A stretch of DNA of 64,000 nucleotides from Rhodoluna sp. (GCA_024641095.1 JAHEDR010000001.1:1-64000), one strand, 5' to 3'. Shown: positions 1-11,727, numbered from the stretch's first letter. A program made the numbers and translations. The notes: generated by a model from the sequence alone, not told the origin.

Positions 1-824
1 GCGAAACTTACGGAATCTTAAACAACGCAGAAGTAAATCACCCCGCACTTGATGGAACAAAGATTGTTGCGGTTGCATCGCATGACACTGCCTCTGCGGT
101 TCTTGCGGTGCCAAATCTTGATGAGCACGGTGCCTATCTTTCAAGCGGCACCTGGAGCCTGATTGGCGTAGAAACTGATGCACCGGTTTTAAATGACAAC
201 GCCTCGAAGGCAAACTTCACCAATGAGCTTGGCGTTGCATCAAAAACCCGATTCTTGAAAAACATCAGCGGTCTTTGGTTGATTCAAGAAAGCATCAGAG
301 CCTGGAACGAATCGGGCAATCACCTCACTGTGGCAGAGCTGGTTGAAGACGCCAGAAAATCTACAACCTCGGCACGAATTAATGTCAGTGACCCTGAATT
401 TGCGGCCCCGGGCAACATGCCAGCGCGAGTGCAGGTTCACATCACCAGAAACGGTGGCATTGCGCCGCAAACCCCTGCCGATATCGCCAGATGTATTTTT
501 GAATCTCTTGCCGATGCCTATGCCAAGGCACTTGCCGAAATTGAGTTGGCAACTGGGCGCAAGGTGAAGAAACTAAACATCGTTGGCGGTGGCAGCCAGA
601 ACACCTTGCTAAGTCAACTAGCTGCAGATCGCTGCGGAGTAGAAGTTTTGGCCGGTCCGGTTGAGGCCACCGCTATAGGCAACCTAATTGCCCAGGCGCA
701 AAATTACTTCACCAGCCTTGGCGGTTTTGACCTTAAGACTCTTACCGGCCAGCGGGCGTTCATAAACCACAACTTTGCACCAACCCAATACCTACCAAGT
801 AAGGAATCAAATGGGAAACATTAA
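1..824 (+). CDS. rhaB: Rhamnulokinase (FGGY-family carbohydrate kinase), 5' truncated by window edge
   Basis: Frame is open from base 3 ([33 protein letters not shown]...) into ORF 108..824; FGGY C-terminal motifs [20 protein letters not shown] and [18 protein letters not shown]. Confidence 0.85.
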   Translation, partial: ETYGILNNAEVNHPALDGTKIVAVASHDTASAVLAVPNLDEHGAYLSSGTWSLIGVETDAPVLNDNASKANFTNELGVASKTRFLKNISGLWLIQESIRAWNESGNHLTVAELVEDARKSTTSARINVSDPEFAAPGNMPARVQVHITRNGGIAPQTPADIARCIFESLADAYAKALAEIELATGRKVKKLNIVGGGSQNTLLSQLAADRCGVEVLAGPVEATAIGNLIAQAQNYFTSLGGFDLKTLTGQRAFINHNFAPTQYLPSKESNGKH

Positions 825-2049
825 ACGCCGCGTACCAAATCCAAAGGATCTCGCGCAGCTAATGAAGTTCAAATCTCCTACCTGGAACGCAACTGAGCGT
901 CGCCTAAAAGAGGCGCACACAATTTACGACCTGCGCGATATCGCAAAGCGCCGCACACCAACTGCGCCGTTTGATTACACCGATGGCTCTGCCGACCAAG
1001 AACTTTCTTTGGCACGTGCGCGTCAGGCGTTTGAAGATATTGAATTCCAACCTCGCGTGCTTCGCGATGTATCGGATGTGGATTTGAGTTCAACTGTGCT
1101 TGGCAAGAAGGTGTCCATGCCATTTGGTATTGCACCTACTGGATTTACTCGCATGATGCACACCGAGGGCGAGATTGCTGGCTCGCAGGCCGCCGAGGCC
1201 GCTGGCATTCCGTTCTCACTTTCAACCATGGGCACCCGATCTATTGAAGAAGTTGCCGAGGCCGCACCAAACGGCCGCAACTGGTTCCAGCTGTACATGT
1301 GGAAAGACCGGGAACGCAGCATGGCCTTGGTTGAGCGCGCTGCAGCCGCTGGCTTTGACACCCTGTTGCTAACCGTAGACGTACCGGTTGCCGGTGCACG
1401 CTTGCGTGATAAGCGCAACGGTATGACCATTCCGCCTCAGTTAACTTTGGGCACAGTAATCAACGCGCTACCTCGCCCGGCCTGGTGGATTAACTTTCTA
1501 ACCACAGACCCACTGAAGTTTGCCTCGCTTGATTCATGGAACGGAACCGTTGGTGAACTGCTAGACAAAATGTTTGACCCAACCGTGACCTTCGAAGACC
1601 TCAAGTGGATTCGCCAGCAGTGGAAGGGCAAGCTAGTTGTAAAGGGCATTCAGAATGTTGAAGATGCCAAGCTTGCCGTCAAGGCCGGTGCCGACGCTGT
1701 GATCCTTTCAAACCACGGCGGCCGTCAACTTGACCGCGCACCAATTCCGTTCCACCTGCTACCAGAAACCGTAAAGGAAATAGGCAAGGATGCCGAGGTT
1801 CACGTAGACACCGGAATCATGCACGGTGCCGACATCATTGCTTCAATCGCAAAGGGCGCAAAGTTCACACTTGTTGGTCGCGCTTACCTTTACGGTTTGA
1901 TGGCCGGTGGTCGCGAAGGTGTAGACAAGATGATCAACATTTTGCACGCCGATATGGTTCGCACAATGAAGTTGCTGGGTGTTCGCTCGTTGGACGAACT
2001 AGAACCTGGTCACGTAAAGATTTTGGAGCGCTTGACCGCAAAGTCTTAA
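811..2049 (+). CDS. lldD: FMN-dependent L-lactate dehydrogenase / alpha-hydroxy-acid oxidase family
   Basis: [13 protein letters not shown] and [12 protein letters not shown] motifs; start placed at internal Met MGNIKRRV (811), overlapping the upstream stop by 14 bp. Confidence 0.85.
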   Translation: MGNIKRRVPNPKDLAQLMKFKSPTWNATERRLKEAHTIYDLRDIAKRRTPTAPFDYTDGSADQELSLARARQAFEDIEFQPRVLRDVSDVDLSSTVLGKKVSMPFGIAPTGFTRMMHTEGEIAGSQAAEAAGIPFSLSTMGTRSIEEVAEAAPNGRNWFQLYMWKDRERSMALVERAAAAGFDTLLLTVDVPVAGARLRDKRNGMTIPPQLTLGTVINALPRPAWWINFLTTDPLKFASLDSWNGTVGELLDKMFDPTVTFEDLKWIRQQWKGKLVVKGIQNVEDAKLAVKAGADAVILSNHGGRQLDRAPIPFHLLPETVKEIGKDAEVHVDTGIMHGADIIASIAKGAKFTLVGRAYLYGLMAGGREGVDKMINILHADMVRTMKLLGVRSLDELEPGHVKILERLTAKS

Positions 2050-2071
2050 TTATTGAGCGTAGGCTCAAAAC

Positions 2072-2992
2072 GTGCTTATTGAACCTCGCTTTGTAAAGCT
2101 AAATACCCGCACAGGGGTAGAGGTTCGTCGCACCGTGCCACACGCCAAACTAAAAATGATTGGCGCCTGGTGTTTCATAGATCACTTTGGACCAACCAAA
2201 CAAACCGATGCAATGGTGGTGGCTCAGCACCCGCACATCGGTTTGCAAACTGTGACCTGGTTGATTGAGGGCCGCATTGAGCACCGCGACTCAATCGGAA
2301 GCGTTCAACTGATTAAACCTGGTCAGCTAAACCTAATGACCGCTGGCCGCGGAATTTCACACAGCGAGATTTCGCTGTCTGCAGGTGCATCAAACGAAGC
2401 TGAAACCTTGCATGCTGTTCAGCTTTGGGTTGCTCTACCTAAAGATGCCCTAAATATTGCGCCCGAATTTGAGCACCAGGGCAACCTGCCAAAGTTTGAG
2501 GTTGTCACCAACCAAGGCGGCAAGGCGCATGTCACTGTTCTGGCAGGGGAGTTGGCCGGTGTAACCGCGCCAACCAAAACATTCAGCCCCATAATGGGTG
2601 CGGAGCTGCGAATAAGCAAAGGTGAGTCATTTAACCTAAAACTGAATTCGGAATTTGAATACGGCTTTATGCCTGCCCAAGGTTCAATCACGATTGGCGA
2701 AGAAAACGCAGAAACATCATGCGTAATTTTCTTGGCGCCTGGCGAAGAGCAAGTGACTATCAAAGCAAACGAAGATTTGATTTTGCTCATGCTTGGCGGC
2801 ACACCTTTTGGCGAGAAGATTTTGATGTGGTGGAACTTTATTGGCCGTACAAACGAAGACATAGTGCAGGCTCGCAAAGATTGGAACCAGCGTCAAGAAT
2901 TAAAGAACGGCCGCTTCACCGATTTCAATGACAATGTGGGTCCGTGGATTCCGGCACCAGATCTGCCAAACGTTGCGCTGCACGCTAGATAG
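2072..2992 (+). CDS. Pirin family protein
   Basis: FIDHFGP, HPHIGLQTVTWLIEGRIEHRDSIG and MTAGRGISHSE motifs. Confidence 0.9.
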   Translation: MLIEPRFVKLNTRTGVEVRRTVPHAKLKMIGAWCFIDHFGPTKQTDAMVVAQHPHIGLQTVTWLIEGRIEHRDSIGSVQLIKPGQLNLMTAGRGISHSEISLSAGASNEAETLHAVQLWVALPKDALNIAPEFEHQGNLPKFEVVTNQGGKAHVTVLAGELAGVTAPTKTFSPIMGAELRISKGESFNLKLNSEFEYGFMPAQGSITIGEENAETSCVIFLAPGEEQVTIKANEDLILLMLGGTPFGEKILMWWNFIGRTNEDIVQARKDWNQRQELKNGRFTDFNDNVGPWIPAPDLPNVALHAR

Positions 2993-3005
2993 CTTTGGCG
3001 GAACT

Positions 3006-4472
3006 TTAGGCAAATGGGTCTGGAATAAATGCGTACTTAACTTCTAGGTACTCATCAATTCCCTCAGCGCCACCTTCGCGACCAAGACCTGAGGCCTTTG
3101 TTCCACCAAACGGAGCTGCAGCATTTGAAACCAAACCAGAATTAATTCCAGTCATTCCTGTGTCAAGAGTTTCCACCAAACGCAGTTGACGTTTTGCATC
3201 ATTTGTATAGGCATAAGAAACCAAACCGTACTCGGTGTCATTTGCCAGGCGTACACCTTCTTCTTCATTCTTAAAACGAACGATAGGTGCAATTGGGCCA
3301 AAGATTTCTTGTGACCAAATCTTAGAATCTGGTTTCACGTTGTCAATTACAGTTGGGGTAAAGAAGTAGCCCTCTCCGCTTGGAGTATCGCCACCGGTCA
3401 AAACATTGGCACCTTCGCCAACGGTGGTGTCAACCAAGTTCTGCATGTTGGTCTGGGCTGCAGCGTTAATTACCGGACCACAGGTTGTGCCCTCGGCAAC
3501 TCCGCGACCTAGCTTCAAGTCGGCCATGCGGGCTGCAAACTTTTGTGAAAATTCGTCTGCCACGGCCTCGTGCACAATGAAGCGGTTTGCCGCTGTACAC
3601 GCCTGGCCAATGTTGCGCATTTTGGCAAGCATTGCTCCACTTACCGCTGCATCAATATCAGCATCTTCAAATACTAAGAACGGGGCATTACCACCAAGTT
3701 CCATTGAGGTACGAAGTACGCGCTCTGATGCCTGTTCAAGCAGTTTGCGTCCAACCTGAGTTGAACCGGTGAAGGTTATTTTGCGAAGGCGGTGATCGGC
3801 AATCACCGGCGCCGCTGTTGCTGCAGAGGTTGTTGTGGTGATCACGTTAATCACACCAGCAGGCACGCCAGCCTCTTCAAAAGTTTTCACCAACAAGAGT
3901 GTGGTTAGAGGAGTCAACTCGGCAGGCTTCACCACAATGGTGCAACCGGCGGCAAGCGCTGGGCCAATTTTGCGAGTGGCCATTGCCAACGGAAAATTCC
4001 AAGGTGTAATTGCAAATGCAGGTCCAACCGGACGCTTGGCAATCAAAATTTTGCCAGTGCCCTCAGGGTTGCTGTTGTAGCGGCCAGTTACTCGCACTGC
4101 CTCTTCGCTAAACCAACGAAGGAATTCGTTTCCGTAGGTAACTTCGCCGCGCGCTTCGGCAAGTGGCTTACCCATTTCCAGCGAGATCAGCATTGCAAAT
4201 TCTTCGCTGTGGGCACGAACTAAATCAAAAGTTCGGCGCAATATCTCGGCACGTTCACGCGGTGCTGTGCGGGCCCAGTCCGCCTGAGCTTTGTCTGCTG
4301 CCGATAGTGCGGCCAACGCATCGTTTGCATCAGCGTTTGAAATCTGAGTCAGAGTTTTTCCGGTTGCCGGATCTTCAACTGCAATTGGGTTTCCGTTTCC
4401 GGTAGTCCACTTGCCATCTATATAAAGCTGGGTAGGTACTTTGGCCAGCAACTCTTTTTCAGAAATAGTCAT
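3006..4472 (-). CDS. gabD: NAD(P)-dependent succinate-semialdehyde dehydrogenase
   Basis: Full-length ALDH: FAITPWNFPLAMATRKIGPALAAGC, MELGGNAPFLVFEDAD, GQACTAANRF. Confidence 0.85.
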   Translation of the reverse strand: MTISEKELLAKVPTQLYIDGKWTTGNGNPIAVEDPATGKTLTQISNADANDALAALSAADKAQADWARTAPRERAEILRRTFDLVRAHSEEFAMLISLEMGKPLAEARGEVTYGNEFLRWFSEEAVRVTGRYNSNPEGTGKILIAKRPVGPAFAITPWNFPLAMATRKIGPALAAGCTIVVKPAELTPLTTLLLVKTFEEAGVPAGVINVITTTTSAATAAPVIADHRLRKITFTGSTQVGRKLLEQASERVLRTSMELGGNAPFLVFEDADIDAAVSGAMLAKMRNIGQACTAANRFIVHEAVADEFSQKFAARMADLKLGRGVAEGTTCGPVINAAAQTNMQNLVDTTVGEGANVLTGGDTPSGEGYFFTPTVIDNVKPDSKIWSQEIFGPIAPIVRFKNEEEGVRLANDTEYGLVSYAYTNDAKRQLRLVETLDTGMTGINSGLVSNAAAPFGGTKASGLGREGGAEGIDEYLEVKYAFIPDPFA

Positions 4473-4544
4473 TATGTTTTCAACTATAACCAGCCACTAG
4501 GCTGTACAAACAGTCCAAATTCAAAGATGCATCTGGGAGTAAAA

Positions 4545-5378
4545 ATGAATTCAGCGCGCGAGATACCAGCCGAGATTTCACGATCATGGTTACTGGTCAA
4601 TGGCACTAAGTCTGAAAGCTTTGATGTAGCCGCAGCCTCCCGCGCAGACCAGATCATTTTGGACATTGAAGATGCCGTAGACCCCAAGCACAAACCGGCA
4701 GCCCTAGAGTCAGTGGCAAATTGGCTTGAGACTAAGGGCCAAGCCTGGGTTCGCGTAAACGATGCCACCACCCCGTTTTGGCAACACGACCTAGAGCGTT
4801 TAAAGGGAGTAAAGGGTCTTCGCGGCGTAATGCTTGCCAAAACCGAGACCAAGGCTCAGGTTGAGGCCACTTTTGCGGCTTTGGGCAGCCAAACTCCGGT
4901 AATTGCCCTAATTGAGTCTGCGCTTGGCATCGAGGAGGCCCGCCTAATTGCTGAAGCTAAGGGGGCTTTCCGCCTAGCCTTCGGCAGTGGTGATTACCGC
5001 CGCGACACCGGAACCAGCACCGATGCGGCCGCTATGAACTACCCAAGAAGCCGCCTGGTTGTGGCCAGCCGCGTGGGTAACCTGCCAGGACCAATCGACG
5101 GCCCTACCGTTGGTACCAGCCACCCAATCCTTCGTGAACAGTCCGAAATCACTGTGGCACTGGGCCTTACCGGCAAATTGTGCCTAGATACCTCTCAGAT
5201 TCCCGTAATCAACGAGGTAATTAGCCCAACCCAGTCCGATGTGGCCTGGGCCAGGGACTTTATGGCCGATTTCGAGGCTCGCGGCCGAGTTATTCGAGAT
5301 GGCAGCGACTTGCCGCGTTTGGGCCGAGCCGAGAAGATCGATCGCCTGGCCACCGCATTTGGCATTCAAGCCATATAA
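4545..5378 (+). CDS. HpcH/HpaI aldolase / CitE-like CoA ester lyase
   Basis: RSWLLVNGTKSESFDVAAASRADQIILDIEDAVDPKHK and FGSGDYRRDTG; start at internal Met MNSAREIP. Confidence 0.8.
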   Translation: MNSAREIPAEISRSWLLVNGTKSESFDVAAASRADQIILDIEDAVDPKHKPAALESVANWLETKGQAWVRVNDATTPFWQHDLERLKGVKGLRGVMLAKTETKAQVEATFAALGSQTPVIALIESALGIEEARLIAEAKGAFRLAFGSGDYRRDTGTSTDAAAMNYPRSRLVVASRVGNLPGPIDGPTVGTSHPILREQSEITVALGLTGKLCLDTSQIPVINEVISPTQSDVAWARDFMADFEARGRVIRDGSDLPRLGRAEKIDRLATAFGIQAI

Positions 5379-5580
5379 AAAAACACATAATTTACTCTTC
5401 TGCCCAGATTTAATTTGCATTGACACGCAGACCTGTGGCAAGATTGACAAGTTCGTGAGTAGTCGCGCCTATCTTGGCGTGAACCACTCCAGGCATGTGC
5501 CCAGAACCCTTATAAACAAAGGGAACTAAGCCCCCTGGAGCAAGAACAAAAATGTATCTGATTTACGTTTTAGGGTTTCA

Positions 5581-5620
5581 TTTCTCTTAGAGAAACGACA
5601 CGCCCGACAGCGTGGGTCGG
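5581..5620 (+). promoter_or_regulatory. Candidate structured leader of the S10 operon
   Basis: TTTCTC-TTA-GAGAAA perfect stem, then overlapping stems CACGC/GCGTG and CCGAC/GTCGG, 34-73 nt upstream of rpsJ. Confidence 0.45.
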
Positions 5621-5653
5621 AGCTTTGACAAAAATATAGGAGAGCGAGTCAAG

Positions 5654-5962
5654 ATGGCCGGACAGAAAATCCGCATTCGACTTAAGTCATATGACCACGA
5701 GGTTATTGACACTTCGGCACGCAAGATCGTCGACACAGTTACACGTGCCGGCGCTACTGTAGTGGGCCCAGTGCCTTTGCCTACCGAGAAGAACGTGGTC
5801 TGTGTGATCCGCTCTCCTCACAAGTACAAGGACAGCCGCGAGCACTTCGAGATGCGCACCCACAAGCGCGTTATCGACATCATTGACCCAACTCCTAAGG
5901 CAGTTGACTCATTGATGCGTCTCGACCTTCCTGCCGATGTCAACATCGAGATCAAGCTCTAA
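5654..5962 (+). CDS. rpsJ: 30S ribosomal protein S10
   Basis: [29 protein letters not shown]; 102 aa from internal Met at 5654. Confidence 0.98.
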   Translation: MAGQKIRIRLKSYDHEVIDTSARKIVDTVTRAGATVVGPVPLPTEKNVVCVIRSPHKYKDSREHFEMRTHKRVIDIIDPTPKAVDSLMRLDLPADVNIEIKL

Positions 5963-5969
5963 GGAAATC

Positions 5970-6620
5970 ATGTCTGTAAATAGAACCGTAAAGGGACTTC
6001 TGGGTAAGAAGCTCGGCATGACTCAGGTATGGGACGCGAACAACAAGCTTGTTCCGGTAACCGTAGTTGAGGCTGGCTCGAACGTTGTCACTCAGATCAA
6101 AAACATTGACACCGATGGCTACGAAGCCATTCAGGTTGCCTACGGCGCCATCGACCCTCGCAAGACAACCCAGCCTCTAGCTGGTCACTTTGCTAAGGCT
6201 GGCGTTACTCCTCGTCGTCACATCGCAGAAATCCGCACCTCTGATGCAGCTGAGTACTCAGTTGGTCAGGAACTTGGTGTTGAGGTTCTTGAGGTTGGCT
6301 CAAAGATTGACGTAGTCGGTACCTCAAAGGGTAAGGGCTTCGCAGGTCACATGAAGCGTCACGGCTTTGCTGGTGTTAGCGCATCTCACGGTGCGCACCG
6401 CAACCACCGTAAGCCTGGATCAATCGGTATGTCATCTACACCGGGTCGCGTTTTCCGCGGCAAGAAGATGGCGGGCCGCATGGGTACAGACCGCGTGACC
6501 ACAATGAACCTAACTCTTCACGCAGTTGATGCTGAGAAGGGTCTTCTAATCATCAAGGGCGCAATCCCTGGTCCAAAGGGCCAGTTGGTATTCGTTCGTA
6601 ACGCCGTGAAGGGAGCGTAA
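5970..6620 (+). CDS. rplC: 50S ribosomal protein L3
   Basis: [48 protein letters not shown]; start at internal Met 5970. Confidence 0.98.
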   Translation: MSVNRTVKGLLGKKLGMTQVWDANNKLVPVTVVEAGSNVVTQIKNIDTDGYEAIQVAYGAIDPRKTTQPLAGHFAKAGVTPRRHIAEIRTSDAAEYSVGQELGVEVLEVGSKIDVVGTSKGKGFAGHMKRHGFAGVSASHGAHRNHRKPGSIGMSSTPGRVFRGKKMAGRMGTDRVTTMNLTLHAVDAEKGLLIIKGAIPGPKGQLVFVRNAVKGA

Positions 6621-6625
6621 GCAAA

Positions 6626-7309
6626 ATGGCAGAAACCACAAAGCTTGACGTTCTAGACGTTGCAGGTAAGAAGGCTGGGTCAGTTGACCTGCCTGGCGAT
6701 CTGTTCGACGCACAAACAAACGTTCCTCTTATCCACCAGGTTGTTGTTGCTCAGCAGGCTGCTGCTCGTCAGGGTACTCAGTCAACTAAGCGTCACGGCG
6801 AAGTATCTGGTACCGGTAAGAAGCCTTTCAAGCAGAAGGGAACCGGTCGCGCGCGTCAGGGTTCACTTCGTGCTCCACAGATGCGTGGTGGTTACGTAAC
6901 TCACGGTCCAAAGCCTCGTGACTACGACCAGCGCACACCTAAGAAGATGAAGGCTGCTGCTGTTCGCGGTGCTGTATCAGACCGCGCACGTAACGGTCGT
7001 CTACACGTAATCAACGAATTCGCAATTGGTCAGACTCCTTCAACCAAGGCAGCTGCTGCGATTCTTGCTCAGCTAACTCAGCGTCGCAACGTGTTGATCG
7101 TTCTAGACCGCACCGATGACCTGAGCTACAAGAGCTTGCGCAACATCCAGGGCGTTCACGTTCTTCCTGTTGACCAGCTAAACGCTTACGACATTTTGTT
7201 GAGCGATGACTTGGTGTTCACCAAGGCTGCACTTGACGCATACATTGCTGGCCCAGCTAAGGGTGCATCTGCTAAAGCAGTTGCTTCTTCATCTGAAGTG
7301 GAGGCGTAG
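6626..7309 (+). CDS. rplD: 50S ribosomal protein L4
   Basis: [39 protein letters not shown]; gene order. Confidence 0.97.
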   Translation: MAETTKLDVLDVAGKKAGSVDLPGDLFDAQTNVPLIHQVVVAQQAAARQGTQSTKRHGEVSGTGKKPFKQKGTGRARQGSLRAPQMRGGYVTHGPKPRDYDQRTPKKMKAAAVRGAVSDRARNGRLHVINEFAIGQTPSTKAAAAILAQLTQRRNVLIVLDRTDDLSYKSLRNIQGVHVLPVDQLNAYDILLSDDLVFTKAALDAYIAGPAKGASAKAVASSSEVEA

Positions 7310-7311
7310 TC

Positions 7312-7611
7312 ATGACTGAAATTCAGAAGGACCCACGCGAAGTAATCATCAAGCCAGTAGTTTCTGAAAAGAGCTACAACTTGATCGACAACGGCAAGTA
7401 CACCTTTGAGGTTGACCCTCGTTCGAACAAGACTGAAATCAAGCAGGCTATCGAAGCGATCTTCAACGTTAAGGTTGACAAAGTCAACACTCTTAACCGC
7501 GTTGGTAAGACTCGCCGCACCAAGTTTGGCTTGGGCAAGCGCAAGGACACCAAGCGTGCAATCGTTTCCCTTAAGTCCGGCTCAATCGACATTTTCACGA
7601 CTGCCGGTTAA
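7312..7611 (+). CDS. rplW: 50S ribosomal protein L23
   Basis: [40 protein letters not shown]. Confidence 0.97.
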   Translation: MTEIQKDPREVIIKPVVSEKSYNLIDNGKYTFEVDPRSNKTEIKQAIEAIFNVKVDKVNTLNRVGKTRRTKFGLGKRKDTKRAIVSLKSGSIDIFTTAG

Positions 7612-7632
7612 GCGAAGTAGAGGATAAATTAA

Positions 7633-8469
7633 ATGGCTATTCGCAAATACAAACCAACGACTCCTGGTCGTCGTGGTTCGTCAGTTTCAGATTTTGCTGA
7701 AATCACACGTACCACTCCAGAGAAGTCACTACTTCGCCCATTGTCAAAGACTGGTGGACGTAACGCATCTGGTCGCATCACCACTCGTCACATCGGTGGT
7801 GGCCACAAGCGTCAGTACCGCGTAATCGACTTCCGTCGTCACGACAAAGATGGTGTTCCAGCAGTTGTAGCTCACATCGAGTACGACCCAAACCGTACCG
7901 CTAACATCGCGTTGCTTCACTACGCAGATGGTGAAAAGCGTTACATCATTGCGCCGAACAAGCTAAAGCAGGGCGACCGCATTGAGCAGGGTGCTACCGC
8001 TGACATCAAGCCAGGAAACGCTCTTCCATTGAAGAACATTCCAGTAGGTACCGTTATCCACGCAATCGAACTAAAGCCAGGCGGCGGAGCAAAGATGGCT
8101 CGCTCAGCTGGTGCATCTGTTCGTCTAGTTGCCAAGGATGGACCTTACGCACAGCTTCGTCTACCTTCAGGTGAAATCCGAAACGTAGACGCACGTTGCC
8201 GCGCCACCATTGGTGAAGTTGGTAACGCAGAGCAGTCAAACATCAACTGGGGTAAGGCTGGCCGCATGCGCTGGAAGGGCAAGCGCCCAACCGTTCGTGG
8301 TGTTGCTATGAACCCAGTTGACCACCCGCACGGTGGTGGTGAAGGTAAGACTTCTGGTGGTCGTCACCCAGTTACCCCTTGGGGTCAGGCTGAGGGTCGC
8401 ACACGTAAGCCAAACCTTCCAAGCGACAAGCTAATCGTCCGTCGTCGTACCGCTAACAAGAAGCGCTAA
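7633..8469 (+). CDS. rplB: 50S ribosomal protein L2
   Basis: [53 protein letters not shown]. Confidence 0.98.
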   Translation: MAIRKYKPTTPGRRGSSVSDFAEITRTTPEKSLLRPLSKTGGRNASGRITTRHIGGGHKRQYRVIDFRRHDKDGVPAVVAHIEYDPNRTANIALLHYADGEKRYIIAPNKLKQGDRIEQGATADIKPGNALPLKNIPVGTVIHAIELKPGGGAKMARSAGASVRLVAKDGPYAQLRLPSGEIRNVDARCRATIGEVGNAEQSNINWGKAGRMRWKGKRPTVRGVAMNPVDHPHGGGEGKTSGGRHPVTPWGQAEGRTRKPNLPSDKLIVRRRTANKKR

Positions 8470-8483
8470 GGGAGTCTATACAA

Positions 8484-8765
8484 ATGCCTCGTAGTTTAAA
8501 AAAGGGTCCATTCGTTGACGACCACCTATTCCAGAAGGTCGCTAAGCAAAACGAAGCCGGAACCAAGAACGTAATCAAGACCTGGTCACGTCGCTCAATG
8601 ATCGTTCCAGCAATGTTGGGTCACACCATCGCTGTTCACGACGGTCGCAAGCACGTACCTGTATTCGTCACTGAGACCATGGTTGGTCACAAGCTTGGCG
8701 AATTCTCACCAACCCGCACCTTCCGTGGTCACGTGAAGGACGATAGAAAGGGAAAGCGTAAATAA
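8484..8765 (+). CDS. rpsS: 30S ribosomal protein S19
   Basis: [45 protein letters not shown]. Confidence 0.98.
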   Translation: MPRSLKKGPFVDDHLFQKVAKQNEAGTKNVIKTWSRRSMIVPAMLGHTIAVHDGRKHVPVFVTETMVGHKLGEFSPTRTFRGHVKDDRKGKRK

Positions 8766-9163
8766 TGCAAGCTCTAGCTAAAGTTCGCCACATTCGCATT
8801 ACCCCGATGAAGGCTCGCCGCGTTGTGAACCTTATCCGTGGAAAGCAAGCCGCAGAAGCAATGGCAATTTTGAAGTTCGCTCCACAGCAAGCTTCACAGC
8901 CAATCTTCAAGTTGGTTCAGGCAGCTGTTGCAAACGCAAAGGTTAAGGCCGAAGCAAGCAACACATTCTTCAACGAAGATGACCTGTTCGTATCAGAAGC
9001 TTTCGTAGACGAAGGTACAACTCTTAAGCGTTTCCAGCCTCGTGCACAGGGACGCGCGTTCCAGATCTTGAAGCGCACCAGCCACATCACCATTGTGGTT
9101 GCAACCCCAGATGAACTTGTTGCCAAGGCAGCTAAGAAGACCGCGAAGAAAGGTGGCAACTAA
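8765..9163 (+). CDS. rplV: 50S ribosomal protein L22
   Basis: [21 protein letters not shown]; gene order; Lys/Ala-rich C-terminus. Confidence 0.97.
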   Translation: MQALAKVRHIRITPMKARRVVNLIRGKQAAEAMAILKFAPQQASQPIFKLVQAAVANAKVKAEASNTFFNEDDLFVSEAFVDEGTTLKRFQPRAQGRAFQILKRTSHITIVVATPDELVAKAAKKTAKKGGN

Positions 9164-9927
9164 TGGGTCAAAAAGTTAACCCATACGGTTTCCGTCTAGG
9201 AATCACCACCGATCACGTATCGCGTTGGTTTGCTGACTCAACCAAAAAGGGACAGCGTTACCAGGACTACGTAACCGAGGACATCAAAGTTCGCGCACTA
9301 CTTACCGAGCGCCTAGACCGCGCTGGTGTGTCACGTGTTGAGATCGAGCGCACACGTGATCGTGTACGCGTTGACATCCACACTGCACGTCCGGGTCTAG
9401 TTATCGGTCGTCGTGGTGCAGAAGCTGAGGCTATCCGCGCTGACCTAGAGAAGCTAACCAAGAAGCAGATCCAGTTGAACATCCTTGAGGTTAAGAGCCC
9501 AGACATGGATGCACAGCTTGTTGCTCAGGGTATTGCTGAGCAGCTAAACGCACGTGTGGCTTTCCGTCGCGCAATGCGTAAGGGTATGCAGGGTGCACTT
9601 CGCCAGGGCGCAAAGGGTATCCGTGTTCAGTGTTCAGGTCGTCTTGGTGGAGCCGAAATGTCTCGCACCGAGTTCTACCGTGAAGGCCGTGTGCCTCTAC
9701 ACACCCTTCGTGCCAACATCGACTACGGCTTCTACGAAGCTAAGACCGTTTTCGGTCGCATCGGTGTGAAGGTATGGATCTACAAGGGTGACATGACCAA
9801 CAAGGAACTTGCTGTACAGCAGGCAAACGCACCTAAGCGCCCAGAGCGCTCAGATCGCCCACGCCGCTCACCAGCAACTGAGGCTCCGGCCGCAGCAGCT
9901 CCAGCAGCAGAGAAGGTTGAGGCTTAA
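9163..9927 (+). CDS. rpsC: 30S ribosomal protein S3
   Basis: [27 protein letters not shown]; Ala/Pro-rich C-terminal tail. Confidence 0.98.
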   Translation: MGQKVNPYGFRLGITTDHVSRWFADSTKKGQRYQDYVTEDIKVRALLTERLDRAGVSRVEIERTRDRVRVDIHTARPGLVIGRRGAEAEAIRADLEKLTKKQIQLNILEVKSPDMDAQLVAQGIAEQLNARVAFRRAMRKGMQGALRQGAKGIRVQCSGRLGGAEMSRTEFYREGRVPLHTLRANIDYGFYEAKTVFGRIGVKVWIYKGDMTNKELAVQQANAPKRPERSDRPRRSPATEAPAAAAPAAEKVEA

Positions 9928-9929
9928 TC

Positions 9930-10349
9930 ATGTTGATTCCTCGTCGCGTAAAGCACCGTAAGCAGCACCACCCAAAGCGTGCTGGTGCAGCATCAGGTGG
10001 TACAACCGTTGCATTCGGTGAGTACGGAATTCAGGCTCTAACTCCTGCATACGTAACCAACCGTCAGATTGAGTCAGCGCGTATTGCAATGACTCGTCAC
10101 ATCAAGCGTGGTGGAAAGGTATGGATAAACATCTATCCAGACCGTCCACTAACCAAGAAGCCTGCGGAAACTCGCATGGGTTCTGGTAAGGGTTCACCGG
10201 AGTGGTGGGTTGCCAACGTTAAGCCAGGTCGCGTGCTATTTGAAGTAGCCGGTGTATCTGAAGAACTTGCACGTGAAGCAATGACCCGCGCAATCCACAA
10301 GCTGCCTCTAAAGGCACGCATCATCAAGCGAGTAGAAGGTGACGCATAA
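9930..10349 (+). CDS. rplP: 50S ribosomal protein L16
   Basis: [51 protein letters not shown]. Confidence 0.98.
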   Translation: MLIPRRVKHRKQHHPKRAGAASGGTTVAFGEYGIQALTPAYVTNRQIESARIAMTRHIKRGGKVWINIYPDRPLTKKPAETRMGSGKGSPEWWVANVKPGRVLFEVAGVSEELAREAMTRAIHKLPLKARIIKRVEGDA

Positions 10350-10651
10350 TGGCGATCGGTTCAAAGAACTTGCAGCCTGCTGACATCGACAAGATCGAAG
10401 ATTCAGTATTGGTTGAAGAACTAAAGAAGGCTCGTGAAGAACTTTTCAACTTGCGTTTCCAGTCAGCGACTGGCCAGCTTGAGAGCCACGGACGACTACG
10501 TGCAGTAAAGCGCGACATCGCTCGTATCTACACAATCATCCGTGAGCGTGAACTTGGTATTCGTGCAGTTCCAACTGCAGCGGCTGCTAAGAAGGCTCCA
10601 GCAAAGAAGGCAGCTGAAGCTGCTGAAGTTGCAGAAACCAAGGAGGCTTAA
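10349..10651 (+). CDS. rpmC: 50S ribosomal protein L29 with Ala/Lys-rich C-terminal extension
   Basis: [46 protein letters not shown] followed by [24 protein letters not shown]. Confidence 0.95.
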   Translation: MAIGSKNLQPADIDKIEDSVLVEELKKAREELFNLRFQSATGQLESHGRLRAVKRDIARIYTIIRERELGIRAVPTAAAAKKAPAKKAAEAAEVAETKEA

Positions 10652-10653
10652 TC

Positions 10654-10941
10654 ATGGCTGACAAGAAGATCGAAACTCCAGCTGCAGAGGCTCGCGGTTA
10701 CCGCAAGACTCGTCGTGGCTATGTAGTTAGCGACAAGATGGACAAGACCATCGTTGTAGAGGTAGAAGACCGCGTAATGCACCCGCTTTACAAGAAGGTT
10801 ATTCGTCGCTCAACCAAGGTTAAGGCTCACGACGAAACTAACTCAGCAGGTATCGGCGACCTAGTTGTTATCAACGAGACCCGTCCACTATCAGCTACCA
10901 AGAACTGGCGCCTAGTCGAGATCGTCGAAAAGGCTAAGTAA
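10654..10941 (+). CDS. rpsQ: 30S ribosomal protein S17
   Basis: [40 protein letters not shown]. Confidence 0.97.
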   Translation: MADKKIETPAAEARGYRKTRRGYVVSDKMDKTIVVEVEDRVMHPLYKKVIRRSTKVKAHDETNSAGIGDLVVINETRPLSATKNWRLVEIVEKAK

Positions 10942-10952
10942 CAAAAACCCCT

Positions 10953-10979
10953 CGGATGCCCGTCGGTAATGGGTATTCG
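10953..10979 (+). promoter_or_regulatory. Hairpin in the rpsQ-rplN (S10/spc) junction
   Basis: CGGATGCCC - 9 nt loop - GGGTATTCG, 9 bp with two G.U pairs, no T-run. Confidence 0.4.
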
Positions 10980-10996
10980 TCTAACAAGGAGTAAAA

Positions 10997-11365
10997 ATGC
11001 TTCAACAGGAGTCAAGACTCAAGGTTGCCGATAACACCGGCGCCAAAGAGCTTTTGGTTATCCGTGTGCTCGGCGGTTCAAAGCGTCGTTATGCGGGTCT
11101 AGGTGACCTAATTGTTTGCACCGTTAAAGACGCGATCCCTGGCGGCAACGTCAAGAAGGGTGATGTCGTTAAGGCGGTTGTAGTTCGTACTAAGAAGGAG
11201 ACCCGTCGCGTAGATGGTTCTTACATCAAGTTCGACGAGAACGCTGCAGTGATCATTAAGAAAGACGGCGAGCCTCAGGGCACCCGCATCTTCGGTCCAG
11301 TTGGCCGTGAGCTTCGCGACAAGAAGTTCATGAAGATCATTTCGCTAGCACCGGAGGTTATCTAA
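10997..11365 (+). CDS. rplN: 50S ribosomal protein L14
   Basis: [37 protein letters not shown]. Confidence 0.98.
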   Translation: MLQQESRLKVADNTGAKELLVIRVLGGSKRRYAGLGDLIVCTVKDAIPGGNVKKGDVVKAVVVRTKKETRRVDGSYIKFDENAAVIIKKDGEPQGTRIFGPVGRELRDKKFMKIISLAPEVI

Positions 11366-11367
11366 TT

Positions 11368-11727
11368 ATGGCAAGCATCAAAAAGGGTGACACCGTAATC
11401 GTGATCACCGGACGCAAGCAGGACAAGGGCGGCGACAAGGGCAAGACTGGTCTTGTTCTAAACGTTGACCGTGAAAAGAACCGCATCCTAGTTGAAGGCA
11501 TCAACATGGTTACTAAGCACACTCGCGTAGGTCAGACCGACCGCGGTGGCAAGACTGGTGGCATTGAAGTTGCTGAAGCTCCAATTCACATTTCTAACGT
11601 TGCACTTATTGACCCAGCGTCAAAGAAGGCAACTCGCATCGGTGCACGTCTTGAGACCAAGACTGTAAACGGTGTTAAGAAGACTGTTCGTGTTCGCATT
11701 GCGAAGAAGTCAGGGAAGGACATCTAA
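11368..11727 (+). CDS. rplX: 50S ribosomal protein L24
   Basis: [48 protein letters not shown]. Confidence 0.97.
   Translation: MASIKKGDTVIVITGRKQDKGGDKGKTGLVLNVDREKNRILVEGINMVTKHTRVGQTDRGGKTGGIEVAEAPIHISNVALIDPASKKATRIGARLETKTVNGVKKTVRVRIAKKSGKDI

Noticed and set aside
4484-4852. Minus-strand 122-aa ORF
   Set aside because: Antisense to the clearly coding CitE-like gene; no recognisable domain.
5239-5529. 96-aa + ORF running from the CitE-like gene into the S10 leader
   Set aside because: Begins out of frame inside a confident CDS; no domain signal.
5379-5580. Two TTGACA -35-like hexamers (5420-5425, 5444-5449) upstream of rpsJ
   Set aside because: I could not find a convincing -10 at 16-18 bp; promoter position left uncalled.
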